Shown here piece by piece: positions 9,365 through 18,750 of a stretch of DNA of 57,875 nt. Each line of letters begins with the position of its first letter. Position 1 is the stretch's first letter. The stretch comes from Candidatus Zixiibacteriota bacterium. GTDB lineage: Bacteria; Zixibacteria; MSB-5A5; GN15; FEB-12. The notes under the pieces were generated by a model. The model was not told the DNA's origin, did not search any database, and was given only the letters and a program-made list of their open reading frames with translations. The position numbers were made by a program, and so were the translations under genes. The stretch covers positions 1-57,875 of the forward strand of contig JAJRSF010000055.1 of the NCBI GenBank assembly GCA_024278935.1. Reading direction: 5' to 3'.

Positions 9365-10429
9365 TTAAAAACTGATATTTATCGACCCATTAAAGAGTAT
9401 TTTATCATAATCATACAGATCTATGTCTGAACTATTTTCGATAAAACTAACTGAAAGTCGTGGGGCGATAATAGACCTTTCACTGTTAAAGGATTTTTCT
9501 ATATGTATAGAATAGACATTTGATTTATCACTTCTAGAAAAAATTGTAAAGACAGGAATTTCACCTAAATCAGATTCAAGCTGATCAATATAAGCTTTTT
9601 CACTATACGATGCTCCAAGAGTCATGATAAACTGATTTCTGAATATTTTTTTCAACGAAATACTTATTTCATCGCCACCCCAAAGAGTTGACCATGGCGA
9701 GAGGTAGTCAATAGTAAAACCGGGCATATACGCTTCATCTTCAGTCTCTAAATTTCTATTGAGGTATGAAATATTTAGGCCGACCGAATTACCAATTGGT
9801 CGTGAAAAACGCATAAACAGATCAAGATAAGAATTAGCACTATTAAATGAATCATCAGTTGTAAAATCTTTTTGGTAAAAGGCAGCTTCAAAATAGAAAG
9901 AGTTATTGGTAAGAAGAGTCGCATTTAAACCGCCAAAAAAGTAATACATTTTATCTGTCACAGAAGTTGTGTTCGTATAATTAACCGATTTGGCACCACC
10001 GCCGAGTGTACTTAACAACTTTTGAGATAGCTGATAACTCCAGCTCCCACTTCCGCTGATTATCGCATTATTATATGAGCTGAAATCTGTGCCATAGCGT
10101 AACATTGAAACACTGCTGTTGAAATAGAGTTGTGATTTCATAAGTGCACTTGTTGGAATAAAAGTAACCGATACTCCACCGAGGAAATTTGACAATCCGC
10201 TTGTTTGGGAATATAGTTTGAGATCTCCAAATGCATTTAATTCAAGCATCTCCGATGGGTAGGTGAGCAGATCAGATGACAAAGTAGTGTAAGAATCAGA
10301 AATCGCAAAAGAATCATTAAACAGGTTACTACTGTATCCGCCATCAATAGAAAGCGATGTCATCGTATCTGAAAGCACAAAAGGACTCATCAGAGTCATA
10401 ATACAAAATATAATAATAATTTTTTTCAA
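9365..10429 (-). CDS. Outer-membrane beta-barrel protein, unknown function
   Basis: A 354-residue protein with a clear signal peptide ('MKKIIIIFCIMTLMSPFVLS'), then alternating amphipathic strands rich in Tyr, Ser and Asn, ending in 'GSINISF' with a C-terminal Phe, the usual mark of a barrel recognised by the outer-membrane assembly machinery. I recognise no specific family. A strong ribosome binding site (GGAG) precedes the ATG. It lies downstream of the secreted Asp/Gly-rich protein gene on the same strand, separated by a large hairpin, so the two may be co-transcribed. Confidence 0.8.
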   Translation of the reverse strand: MKKIIIIFCIMTLMSPFVLSDTMTSLSIDGGYSSNLFNDSFAISDSYTTLSSDLLTYPSEMLELNAFGDLKLYSQTSGLSNFLGGVSVTFIPTSALMKSQLYFNSSVSMLRYGTDFSSYNNAIISGSGSWSYQLSQKLLSTLGGGAKSVNYTNTTSVTDKMYYFFGGLNATLLTNNSFYFEAAFYQKDFTTDDSFNSANSYLDLFMRFSRPIGNSVGLNISYLNRNLETEDEAYMPGFTIDYLSPWSTLWGGDEISISLKKIFRNQFIMTLGASYSEKAYIDQLESDLGEIPVFTIFSRSDKSNVYSIHIEKSFNSERSIIAPRLSVSFIENSSDIDLYDYDKILFNGSINISF

Positions 10430-10451
10430 TGTAAGCTCCGTCTCTTAAATT

Positions 10452-10492
10452 GTGATAGAGAAAGCGGTAATCGAACCGCTTTCTCATATCAC
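10452..10492. other. Long intercistronic hairpin
   Basis: GTGATA+GAGAAAGCGGT pairs with ACCGCTTTCTC+A+TATCAC around a 6-base loop: 17 paired positions with one bulged A. It sits between the stop of the secreted protein gene and the start of the barrel gene. No U-run follows on the minus strand, so an RNA-processing or stability element is at least as likely as an intrinsic terminator. Confidence 0.8.
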
Positions 10493-10510
10493 AGGAGGTA
10501 TTAAATGAAT

Positions 10511-10981
10511 TTAGTTTCCGCCGCGCCCACGTGGTCCTTTTGGGCCGCTTCCATCACAAACCGCAGAACCTCCTTGGGGGCCAGTTCCGTCACATACACC
10601 GGTACCCGTGCCGGCGGCTTGACTGCCCGAACCTCTATTTGCTCTGCTTTGGAATTTTGTTGAATTTGCATTTCCAAAACGGTTCTTCTTCTGAAATTTA
10701 TTCATAGTTCCATCACCTGTACCATCGCCGGTACCGGTTCTGTTGAGTTTACCTTTTTGTTGGCCAGTGCCATCTTTTGCTTGTTTGATGTAGTCAGGGT
10801 CTTGTCCATTAGGGATTCCGTCGCCATCATGGTCAGGAGCATTATCATTAAATCCGTCACCATCTAAATCTACAAAATTTGTATTTGTGCTGTCACAAGT
10901 CTGTGCTTGAGTGCTAGGTGCTAATACTGCCATAACGCTAAAGACCAGCAAAGCCATAAAAAGTGTTTGAATTGTCTTCAT
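10511..10981 (-). CDS. Small secreted Asp/Gly-rich protein with DxDGDG calcium-binding-like motifs
   Basis: A 156-residue protein. I place the start at 10981 because GGAG lies 8 bases upstream and a clean signal peptide follows ('MKTIQTLFMALLVFSVMAVL...TQAQ'). The mature part begins with 'DLDGDGFNDNAPDHDGDG' and 'NGQDPDY', which resemble thrombospondin type 3 or EF-hand-like calcium loops. It then turns into low-complexity Gly/Thr/Ser/Arg sequence with repeated 'GTGDGTG' and two 'VCDG(T/S)GP' elements. No family is recognised beyond the loops. Secretion and calcium binding are predictions. It precedes the barrel gene 9365-10429. Confidence 0.8.
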   Translation of the reverse strand: MKTIQTLFMALLVFSVMAVLAPSTQAQTCDSTNTNFVDLDGDGFNDNAPDHDGDGIPNGQDPDYIKQAKDGTGQQKGKLNRTGTGDGTGDGTMNKFQKKNRFGNANSTKFQSRANRGSGSQAAGTGTGVCDGTGPQGGSAVCDGSGPKGPRGRGGN

Positions 10982-11192
10982 TTTGGTTCTCCATTCTTGT
11001 TTTCTTACAGTTATTATCTCAATTTCGTGTATAAGACATTTCCATCCATAAAAAAGATTAATCATATTTTATAAAGTTGATAAAAAACATGTTATTTTGT
11101 CCTCTATTTGGGCTTAAAACCTTATTTAAGACTATTTTATCCTACATATGAAACATCTTGACTTTTAATCAATTTTCTATGTAATTGGACTC

Positions 11193-12997
11193 ATGAATGA
11201 AAAAAATAACAATAGACCACACACTTTTCACATACCTGTAATGGGTACCGGCTTCTCAATAGACACCCCTGTCAAAGTTGCCAAATATGGTATTTCATCG
11301 GTTCTTTCGTTAGTCGATGATATACTTGTTGAACAAATGAGAAAATACCATAGTGATAAGAATAATGTACCATATGAACATATCTCAGAAAAAGATGATG
11401 ACTATCGTGCAAAACGTACAACGAAGTACCTTGATCTGCTCAATGACATCATTATAGCACAATCGAATGAGCTAAAATCGGCGCCTTTTGAAAAAGGTTC
11501 TGAGATAACAAAATATTTTGAAATGCTACCTGATTCAGATACAAAAGCACTGTACCAAAAAATGCTTGCTGAATCTGATGCACAAGAAAAAACAAAACTG
11601 CAGGATGAGCTCCGTTCGTTAGTTGTAATAGGTTCTATCGATGTAAATATCATGACAAAACTAGACCGTGATATTTATAAAAATGGTGAAAAATTAGCAC
11701 CTGAATTTTCCGATGCTTCTTCCTCACTTCGTGGATATGCCAACAGTTCGCTGAGCTCATCGATCATATTTTCAGCCGGAATGAACCGTCGCTTATATGG
11801 ATATATTCAGCAGTTCAAAGATTTCTTCCCAAATTCTACCGGTGAGTTAAAGAAAAAGATTATCCTCAAAGTATCCGACTATCGGTCAGCAATTATTCAA
11901 GGAAAATTTTTAGCTCTTAAAGGTCTCTGGGTTTCCGAATACAGAATCGAATCAGGTCTCAACTGTGGCGGTCATGCATTTGCATCGCAAGGTTTTTTGA
12001 CCGGTCCTATACTTGAAGAGTTCCGTTTGAAAAAAGATGAACTGATTGAAAACCTTTTTAGAATTTATTCGAAAAATTTAGCAAAAAAAGGTTACGACCC
12101 GCTACCGGAACCTCCTGAAACACGCATCACTATGCAAGGCGGAATTGGAACTGCCGATGAACAGAACTTCCTTCTGGATCATTACAAAATCGACGGCACC
12201 GGATGGGGAACTCCGTTTTTGCTTGCTGACGATGTCGTAAATCTTGATGCTGATCACAGACAGAAACTTATCGAAGCTACCGAAGCTGATGTCTTTTTAA
12301 GTAACAGTTCACCACTTGGAGTTCCTTTCTGGAATTTAAGAACTTCAACAAGTGAAAACTGCGACAGGACAGAGTTGATTCGGGGAAATCTGGTTCACCA
12401 TGTCCAAAAGGATTCTTAGTCTCAAATACAGAATTTACTAAGGTTCCTATTTGCCACGCATCTCGTGTATTCCAAAAACGTAAACTCAGAGAACTTGATG
12501 GTACAACAGGTATACAAAAAGATATTTTCACACAGATGACTGACAATGTCACCGACAAAACTTGTATCTGTCATGACCTTGCCGGTTCTGCCACGCTTCC
12601 ATTAGGCATCGACCCAAAGGCGACACCATCAATTTGCTGTGGTCCTAATATTGTAAATTTCACAAAAGCGACATCGCTTGAAGAAATGGTCAATCATATT
12701 TATGGGAAGATTTCAATTTTACAAAACGAAAATCGGCCTCACATGTTTGTACGTGAGCTGAGTATATATGTCGATTATTTGAAATTTGAATTGAAAAAAA
12801 CTTCCGATGGACTCCTTGATAAGACCAACAAATATTTTCAGGGATTTAAAGATAATCTGATCAGTGGTATTGAACATTATCATGAAATTGCGGAACAGTT
12901 TAATCAAGAACAACGGGATAAATTCAAAAAAGAATTAGACATTCTGCTTGCTGAAATTGAATTGTTATCGCTTTGCCCGACAGAGCAACCTTCTTAA
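11193..12997 (+). pseudogene. Conserved hypothetical protein broken by a -1-type frameshift
   Basis: The first frame gives a long conserved-looking protein ('TFHIPVMGTGFSIDTP', 'NCGGHAFASQGFLTGP', 'GGIGTADEQNFLLDHY', 'SPLGVPFWNLRTS') that ends at 12419. From about 12356 another frame continues the protein: 'VDSGKSGSPCPKGFLVSN', 'VPICHASRVFQKRKL', 'KTCICHDLAG', 'PSICCGPNIVNF', to a stop at 12997. The join lies at the A-run 12355-12358: one extra A restores a single reading frame of about 600 residues. The conserved cysteines in the second half suggest a metal or Fe-S site. I recognise a recurrent conserved bacterial protein but cannot name a function. A strong terminator follows at 13017. Confidence 0.82.
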
Positions 12998-13016
12998 ATT
13001 ATTAGACTTTTTAAAG

Positions 13017-13060
13017 CGTGCCATTATTTTCTATTGTAGAAATAATGGCACGTTTTTATT
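13017..13060 (+). terminator. Intrinsic terminator after 11193-12997
   Basis: A perfect 13-bp stem (CGTGCCATTATTT pairs with AAATAATGGCACG) with a 10-base loop is followed directly by TTTTT. It lies 20 bases after the stop at 12997. The remaining gap to 13253 is very AT-rich and holds no other recognisable feature. Confidence 0.9.
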
Positions 13061-13253
13061 ATTATTTCTAATCTTCCCCCTACTTCAAAAAATTCTTATT
13101 CTTTTCAAATATTCTACGAGAAATTACTCCGTTTCAGTGTGAAACAAGTAACAATAAATTAAATTTGTTCTAAATTTAAAATAAATTTAAAAACTTAAAT
13201 TCCGATAATAATTATATAAGTCAGGTTTTATAATTATTTCAGGAGAAAATATT

Positions 13254-13601
13254 GTGCAGACATTCAATTTAGATAATGCGTTAAAGATAGTAGATAATGA
13301 TTATGAATTACTTCAAGAAATTGTACAATTATTCAAATCTGAAAAAATTTCTATGCTCAAAGCAATAGAAAACTCTTTAGAACAAGAAAATTTAGAGTCG
13401 ATTAAATTCTCTGCCCATTCTCTCAAAGGTACTCTCTCTAATCTTGGTGCTGATATTTGCACAGACCTCGCTCTTCAAATTGAACATACCGAGACTGCCG
13501 ATAAAATTGCACATTCAGTTGAGTTGTTTGCTTCATTAAAATTGGAAGTTGAGAATTTTTTAGTTGAAGTAGATGAAAAGTTAAAAGCGGTCAATCAGTA
13601 A
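13254..13601 (+). CDS. Histidine phosphotransfer (Hpt) domain protein
   Basis: A 115-residue all-helical protein with the Hpt signature 'AHSLKGT', in which His55 is the expected phosphorylation site. Hpt proteins relay phosphate between receiver domains in multistep phosphorelays. The start is a GTG at 13254 with AGGAG 8 bases upstream. No histidine kinase is encoded in the window. The double-receiver protein at 38345-39091 is a possible partner by type, though not by linkage. It is convergent with the nap operon, with only 19 bases between the stops. Confidence 0.9.
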   Translation: MQTFNLDNALKIVDNDYELLQEIVQLFKSEKISMLKAIENSLEQENLESIKFSAHSLKGTLSNLGADICTDLALQIEHTETADKIAHSVELFASLKLEVENFLVEVDEKLKAVNQ

Positions 13602-13620
13602 GTATCGTTCATTGTAATTT

Positions 13621-14199
13621 TTACGACAACACTATAGTTTTGACACCCTTAGCATCCGTCAAGACACACGCCTCTTCACAAATCCCACACCCGGTACACG
13701 TTTCATCGTTTATCACAGGCTTATTGAATTTCATTTTGATCGCATCCCGTTTTAAGGGACAGGCATCATAACAGGTCATACAACTCTGACCATTGTAAGG
13801 CAGACATTTATCTTCGACAATTTGTGCAAGACCTATCTTAGGAAATATCATATCTTTCGGAGTTACAAGTGCATTACGCTCACATACTTTTGTACAGAGA
13901 ATTTCATCGCACATAATACATGCTTTTTCAGATGGTACAATAATCGGAAGGTTCTTCCCGGTTAGCTCATCTGGCGAAAACTTGATACAACTTACCGGAC
14001 AGACAGAAATGCAATCCCCACAAGACTCACATCTGCTTTGAAAATCATCAATAGCACCCGGTGGGTAGATCTCTTTTTTTGGGTTGAGAATTTTATCGGG
14101 CAGTTTTTTCTGAATAGATTCAGCAAAAATGCCACCTATCATCTGAAATGATTTTTTGAGGAAGTTTGATCTTGAAGTCATAGGGAGAATGTAATGCAT
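13621..14199 (-). CDS. NapG/NapF-like 4Fe-4S ferredoxin protein, last gene of the nap operon
   Basis: A 192-residue protein with four cysteine clusters of the MauM/NapG type: 'CESCGDCISVCPVSC', 'CIMCDEILCTKVC', 'CMTCYDACP' and 'CTGCGICEEAC'. It resembles NapG (15536-16183) throughout, including 'PPGAI' before the first cluster, but its N-terminus reads 'MTSRSNFLKKS', without a twin arginine, so it is probably not Tat-exported and may act in the cytoplasm like NapF. The ATG at 14199 overlaps the base of a hairpin, so the ATG at 14181 is an alternative start; neither has a clear ribosome binding site. Confidence 0.82.
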   Translation of the reverse strand: MHYILPMTSRSNFLKKSFQMIGGIFAESIQKKLPDKILNPKKEIYPPGAIDDFQSRCESCGDCISVCPVSCIKFSPDELTGKNLPIIVPSEKACIMCDEILCTKVCERNALVTPKDMIFPKIGLAQIVEDKCLPYNGQSCMTCYDACPLKRDAIKMKFNKPVINDETCTGCGICEEACVLTDAKGVKTIVLS

Positions 14200-14226
14200 T
14201 GGCGGGGTTTACACAACCCCGCCAAT
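14198..14226. other. Perfect hairpin between napB and the terminal ferredoxin gene
   Basis: ATTGGCGGGGTT pairs perfectly with AACCCCGCCAAT around a 5-base loop, giving a 12-bp GC-rich stem in an AT-rich region. It lies between the napB stop and the start of the ferredoxin gene, with no U-run after it on the minus strand. It may set the relative expression of the two genes by processing or partial termination, or hide the 14199 start codon. Confidence 0.8.
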
Positions 14227-14238
14227 CATATTTCAATA

Positions 14239-14628
14239 TTAATTTGGCACATGTTTAATAAAGTAGTTATCTACTTTAAAATCGTCACCTTCAGCTGTTT
14301 CTTCAGCGGCAGGAATATGACACTGCATACAAACGTGACGTTCAGGATGTAGTGTTTGAGGAACATCTACCTCATCTTTGTTATAATGACACTCCAAGCA
14401 AATTTCTCCACCATTTTCAGAGGCTATAACATCATCACCAATTACGATTGGATGTTCAGCAGGAATCAATGGTGGTGCACCAAATGATGCTACGTTATCA
14501 TGAGTTACTAACTCAAGATTTAATTTCTGTTCATCGGTGAGCGGGGCATTACTTTTTTCTTCTCCCTGACATGCTATAAGCATCGATAAAAGTAATAACA
14601 CGCTCATGAAAGCGATAAAATGTTTCAT
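14239..14628 (-). CDS. napB: NapB-like diheme cytochrome c, predicted lipoprotein
   Basis: A 129-residue protein with a lipoprotein signal ('LLLSMLIAC', Cys20) and two CxxCH motifs, 'CLECH' and 'CMQCH', spaced as in NapB, with 'HPERHVCMQCHIP' matching the region around the second heme. NapB passes electrons to NapA. It is shorter than typical NapB and, unlike the soluble textbook protein, appears to be lipid-anchored. GGAG lies 9 bases before the ATG, and the start overlaps the napH stop by 4 bases. Confidence 0.87.
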   Translation of the reverse strand: MKHFIAFMSVLLLLSMLIACQGEEKSNAPLTDEQKLNLELVTHDNVASFGAPPLIPAEHPIVIGDDVIASENGGEICLECHYNKDEVDVPQTLHPERHVCMQCHIPAAEETAEGDDFKVDNYFIKHVPN

Positions 14629-15539
14629 GAAACATTCTCCTTCTTTATTTTTAAACTAATTTTTAATGCGTTTTCAGGACAAATATCTATACAATTTAAA
14701 CAATTTGTACACGAGCTATCAATTACCCAGTTGGTCGAACCTTGCACCGGTGCGATAAGAACATTCGACGGTAAACAGACATCAAAACATTCATTGCACT
14801 GAGTACAAGCGACATGGTCGATTTTGATTTTAACCGGAGAAAATTTTCCAAGCAAAGTATAAAAAGTACCAACAGGACAAGCATGTCGACACCACCATCC
14901 TTTACTATAGAAAAGATCAATCAGTAAAATCAAAGCAATCAGCCAGAGCGAACTGTTAAACAGAATTTGCCAATCATAATAACTGTCAGACATCAGCGAC
15001 GATGTATAACCGCTGTTTTCAATATTATCAGATGATGTCAACTCTTTCCCAAATTGAGCCTGTGATTGGTCAACGCCTAAAGCAATATTCTGACTGATAA
15101 TTCCGATTGGAGAAATCAGTTCAAAAACAGGCTTTGATGTTATCACGCTCAGGAGCAAAAAGATAACAAAAATATAATATTTAAATGATGCCGACGGTTT
15201 CATATTTAAAACAGCAAATCTGTCATGTAACTTTGCCGTAAACTCTGACAACCAATAGATAGGACAAACCCATCCGCAAAAAACTCTTCCACCAACAATA
15301 AAATAAAACACGGCTACAATTAATCCACCAATCACTAATGGCAGATAAAATGTTTTTGCTGCCAACATAAAATCTATCGCAGCAAATGGGTCTACCAACA
15401 AGATAGAAAACAGCTCACCCGAAATAAGAGTACCTCGGAAAACAGACAGTTTCAACAATGGAGACAGAAGTAAAAGGATTACGCTAAATTGCACAAACCT
15501 TCTTAAAATCCGCCATTTGTTTTGAGCTATCTTGTTCAT
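14625..15539 (-). CDS. napH: NapH, quinol-dehydrogenase membrane component
   Basis: A 304-residue protein with about four to five hydrophobic segments, the NapH cytoplasmic motifs 'CGWVCPIYWL' and 'CRHACPVGTFY', and two C-terminal ferredoxin clusters ('CTQCNECFDVC' and 'CTNCLNCIDICP'). With NapG it forms a quinol-oxidising unit that delivers electrons to NapB and NapA. No napC is present, so NapGH is probably the only quinol route to this nitrate reductase. Its start overlaps the napG stop (ATGA). Confidence 0.92.
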   Translation of the reverse strand: MNKIAQNKWRILRRFVQFSVILLLLSPLLKLSVFRGTLISGELFSILLVDPFAAIDFMLAAKTFYLPLVIGGLIVAVFYFIVGGRVFCGWVCPIYWLSEFTAKLHDRFAVLNMKPSASFKYYIFVIFLLLSVITSKPVFELISPIGIISQNIALGVDQSQAQFGKELTSSDNIENSGYTSSLMSDSYYDWQILFNSSLWLIALILLIDLFYSKGWWCRHACPVGTFYTLLGKFSPVKIKIDHVACTQCNECFDVCLPSNVLIAPVQGSTNWVIDSSCTNCLNCIDICPENALKISLKIKKENVS

Positions 15540-16183
15540 GACTTCTGCTCCCGAAGTAAGATATAGTGAGCAGCTTTGTCACCTCGTTCGGTTGGTAACA
15601 CTGTAATCGCTGTTTTATCAAGTGGACATGCATTTTCGCAAATTCCACAACCGGTACAGAATTCTTTATGAATGACTGGTTCAAAAACAGTATGTTTTTT
15701 TGTTATTGATTGTTGATGCTTATCAAGAGTTATCGCTTTGTTTGTCAATGGGCAAACTCGATAACAAATTTCACAACGGATTCCATTTAACGAAAGGCAG
15801 GCTTCCCTATCGGTGATAACAGCAGTACCCATATTTGATTTATTGACATCTTTCAAATCATGGTTTAGAGCTGTTGTTGGACAGGCAGTGATGCAAGGAA
15901 TATCAGCACACATCTGACAAGGCACTTCACGGAAATCAATATACGGCGTACCGATATTGAGACCATCTTCAAGTGACCCAAGTTTCAGAGTGTCGTACGG
16001 ACAATCCTGCACACACTTGCCACACCTGATACAAGCCGATAAAAATTGGTTCTCTTCAATTGCACCGGGAGGTCTAAAATAATGTTTCTTATTACTCCCA
16101 AGCAGACTGACAAAAGAGAAGCCACCGGTTATACCTACGGTAGAAAATGCTACTGATCGTTTTATAAAATCTCGTCGTTTCAT
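15536..16183 (-). CDS. napG: NapG, Tat-exported ferredoxin
   Basis: A 215-residue protein that begins 'MKRRDFIKRSVAFSTVG', a twin-arginine signal, and has four Fe-S clusters of MauM/NapG type: 'CIRCGKCVQDCP', 'CQMCADIPCITACP', 'CEICYRVCP' and 'CTGCGICENACP'. It accepts electrons from NapH on the outer face of the membrane and passes them on to NapA/NapB. Its stop overlaps the napH start. Confidence 0.93.
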   Translation of the reverse strand: MKRRDFIKRSVAFSTVGITGGFSFVSLLGSNKKHYFRPPGAIEENQFLSACIRCGKCVQDCPYDTLKLGSLEDGLNIGTPYIDFREVPCQMCADIPCITACPTTALNHDLKDVNKSNMGTAVITDREACLSLNGIRCEICYRVCPLTNKAITLDKHQQSITKKHTVFEPVIHKEFCTGCGICENACPLDKTAITVLPTERGDKAAHYILLREQKS

Positions 16184-16235
16184 ATTTTCAATCTCACTCT
16201 CTAATTCTCATAGAGAGTGAGTTCTTTTTATTTCG

Positions 16236-18725
16236 TTATGCTTTCTCGATTGTAACAGCACATTTTTTATAATCAGGTTCTTTTGAAATCGGATCATAAC
16301 AATCAAGAGTTATTTTATTAACCAAACGGGTTTCATCAAAGAACGGAATAAAGACCATTCCTTTTTGAGGAACCGTACGTCCGTTCACATCAGCTGGGAA
16401 TACAACTTCACCACGACGTGATTTGACACGAATCAAATCACCACGGACAATGCCCATACGTTTAGCATCATCAGGATTAATATTGACAACCGCTCTTGGA
16501 ACAGCTCTGCGTAATTCAGGAACACGCATAGTCATCGAACCGGTATGCCAATGTTCAAGCACACGGCCGGTACATAACCAGAATGGATAATCTTTATCTG
16601 GCTCTTCAGCAGCTGGTTCGTATGGAACCGCAAAAACTGTTGCACGGTAATCAGATTTAGATGCCTTATAAAAAGCGATACCATCTTTGAATGTACGTTC
16701 AGGATGGTCTTTGATAAACTTGGCAGCATAAGGATCATACTTAGCGTTGTAACGCCATTTTACCGAGACATAATCGCTTGCTTCGGTGTTTTCAATATCT
16801 GCCCAAACATCTGTGAAATCCGTTTTGTCATTTTTGGCAACATACGGCCAGACAACACCATGTTTTTCTCTTAAGACATCATAAGGAGCTAAATCTTTGG
16901 CACGTCCAACGGAGAATGAACGATATTCTTCCCACATATCTTTGTACATGGTAGCTTCGTTAAAGTTAAAAATCTTATCGGCAACAGTAGTATTGGCGTC
17001 GATTTTTAAACGTTTGGCAACTTCAATCATCTGCCAGATTTCATTTTTGGCATCACCGGGTGAAGTCACAATTTCATTCCAATGCTGGGTACGTCTTTCA
17101 GCGTTACCAAAAGCACCTTCTTTTTCAATCCACATTGCTGATGGTAAAATAACATCGGCAACTTCGGTTGAACGAGTAGGGTATACATCGGAAACAATTA
17201 TGAAGCAATCTTTTTCGATGGCAGCTTTTGTAAACCGGTTTAAGTTCGGAAGCGATTGGAATGGATTTGCTGCTTGGACCCATAATAATTTGATTGAACC
17301 ATTATCGATTGCTCTAAACATTTCGATAGTATGTAAACCGACTTTTGGATTAATCTTATCAACCGGGATTTTCCAGATATCGGCAGCAATCTTACGATGT
17401 GCTTCTACTTTAACAACTAAATCGGCAGGAAGACGATGTACAAAAGTTCCTACTTCACGAGCTGTACCACAAGCAGACGGTTGACCGGTGAGAGAGAAAG
17501 GTCCCTGTCCCGGTTTAGAAATTTTACCTGTAAGCAAATGGATAGAATAGACAAGCTGATTAACCCATGTGCCACGAGTATGCTGATTAAAACCCATTGT
17601 CCAATATGAGACAACTTTACGGTTTGGATCAGAAATCAGTTTGGCAGCTTCTTCAAGTTTGTCAATTGGAACGCCCGAGATTTTTGAGGCATACTTAGCA
17701 TCAAAACCGGCTACAAATTTTTTATAATCTTTAAAAGAAATCTTCGTCATTTTACCGGCAGTTTTCGGAATATCTTTTCCGCCATCTAAAAGACCATAGC
17801 CAATATTGGTTTCACCTTTTTTAAATACTAAATTATCATTTACAAATTCTTCGTCGTACAATTTGTTTTTGATAGTGTAATGGATAAAATAATTGGCGAT
17901 TGCTAAATCTGTCTGCGGTTTGAATTCTAAATAAAGATCAGACTCTTCAGATACACGGGTAAACTGTGTTCCCAAATCAATAATCTTCACTTTATCAGGG
18001 TTCTTCATTTTTGTATCCATGATACGTGAGAACAAGACAGGATGCATCTCTGCCATGTTTGCTCCCCAAGTGAAGAATGTATCGGCATGTTCCAAATCTT
18101 CATAGGAACCCATAGGTTCATCAGATTGGAAAGTCCGCATAAACGCTGCCACAGCTGACGCCATACACATACGGGCGTTTGGATCTAAGTTGTTAGAACC
18201 GACACCATCTTTTGAGATAAAGCCTAAACCGGCTTTCATAAATTTAAGAGCAGCGTACCCTTCAAAAATTGTCCACTGACCGGAACCAAACATAGAGACA
18301 GCATCGGAGCCGTCACGTTTGAGAATTTCTTCATACTTTGATGCGATCAAGTCGAGAGTTTCATCCCATGATGATTCGACCATTTTACCATTTTTGCGAA
18401 TCATTGGTTTAGTTAAACGATCTTTACCATATAAAATCTTTGAAAGGAAATATCCTGTCACACAGTTGAGACCTTTGTTTGACCAACAATCCGGGTCACC
18501 TTTGGTAGCAACAACTGTATCATCTTTTTTACCAACCAGAACACCGCAACCGGTACCACAGAAACGACAAACTGCTTTGTCCCATGTAATTCCAAGTTGA
18601 TCAACTTTGCCATCAACAGCAGTTGAATTGTCTCCTTCTTTCTTCCCACAGGAAGCAACAAGCGAGGCAACCGCAAGCGATGCTGCCGACGATTTAATAA
18701 AATCCCTACGATCCAAGGTACTCAT
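16236..18725 (-). CDS. napA: NapA, periplasmic nitrate reductase catalytic subunit, Tat-lipoprotein type
   Basis: A molybdopterin oxidoreductase of the NapA family. With the start at 18725 it has 829 residues; GGAG lies 9 bases upstream, and another ATG at 18740 would add five residues. The 'RRDFIK' Tat motif is followed by a lipobox-like 'LVASC' (Cys26), so it may be lipid-anchored. The 4Fe-4S site starts at Cys53 ('CRFCGTGCGVLVG'), the Mo-ligand Cys lies in 'ARMCMASAVAAFMRTF', and 'GANMAEMHPVLFSRI' is typical of NapA rather than formate dehydrogenase. It reduces nitrate to nitrite with a bis-MGD cofactor that the divergent mob/moa operon would help make. Confidence 0.95.
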   Translation of the reverse strand: MSTLDRRDFIKSSAASLAVASLVASCGKKEGDNSTAVDGKVDQLGITWDKAVCRFCGTGCGVLVGKKDDTVVATKGDPDCWSNKGLNCVTGYFLSKILYGKDRLTKPMIRKNGKMVESSWDETLDLIASKYEEILKRDGSDAVSMFGSGQWTIFEGYAALKFMKAGLGFISKDGVGSNNLDPNARMCMASAVAAFMRTFQSDEPMGSYEDLEHADTFFTWGANMAEMHPVLFSRIMDTKMKNPDKVKIIDLGTQFTRVSEESDLYLEFKPQTDLAIANYFIHYTIKNKLYDEEFVNDNLVFKKGETNIGYGLLDGGKDIPKTAGKMTKISFKDYKKFVAGFDAKYASKISGVPIDKLEEAAKLISDPNRKVVSYWTMGFNQHTRGTWVNQLVYSIHLLTGKISKPGQGPFSLTGQPSACGTAREVGTFVHRLPADLVVKVEAHRKIAADIWKIPVDKINPKVGLHTIEMFRAIDNGSIKLLWVQAANPFQSLPNLNRFTKAAIEKDCFIIVSDVYPTRSTEVADVILPSAMWIEKEGAFGNAERRTQHWNEIVTSPGDAKNEIWQMIEVAKRLKIDANTTVADKIFNFNEATMYKDMWEEYRSFSVGRAKDLAPYDVLREKHGVVWPYVAKNDKTDFTDVWADIENTEASDYVSVKWRYNAKYDPYAAKFIKDHPERTFKDGIAFYKASKSDYRATVFAVPYEPAAEEPDKDYPFWLCTGRVLEHWHTGSMTMRVPELRRAVPRAVVNINPDDAKRMGIVRGDLIRVKSRRGEVVFPADVNGRTVPQKGMVFIPFFDETRLVNKITLDCYDPISKEPDYKKCAVTIEKA

Positions 18726-18750
18726 TTTCCTTGACTCCATTTCTTAAGAT

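Noticed and set aside
10452-10492. Intrinsic terminator
   Set aside because: The stem is excellent but no U-tract follows on the transcribed strand, so it is listed only as a hairpin.
11155-11175. FNR site upstream of the 11193 gene (TTGAC...ATCAA)
   Set aside because: The half-sites are five bases apart instead of four, so it does not fit the FNR spacing.
16236-18725. Formate dehydrogenase instead of nitrate reductase
   Set aside because: The sequence around the Mo-ligand Cys, the napD/G/H/B neighbours and the Tat signal all fit NapA.
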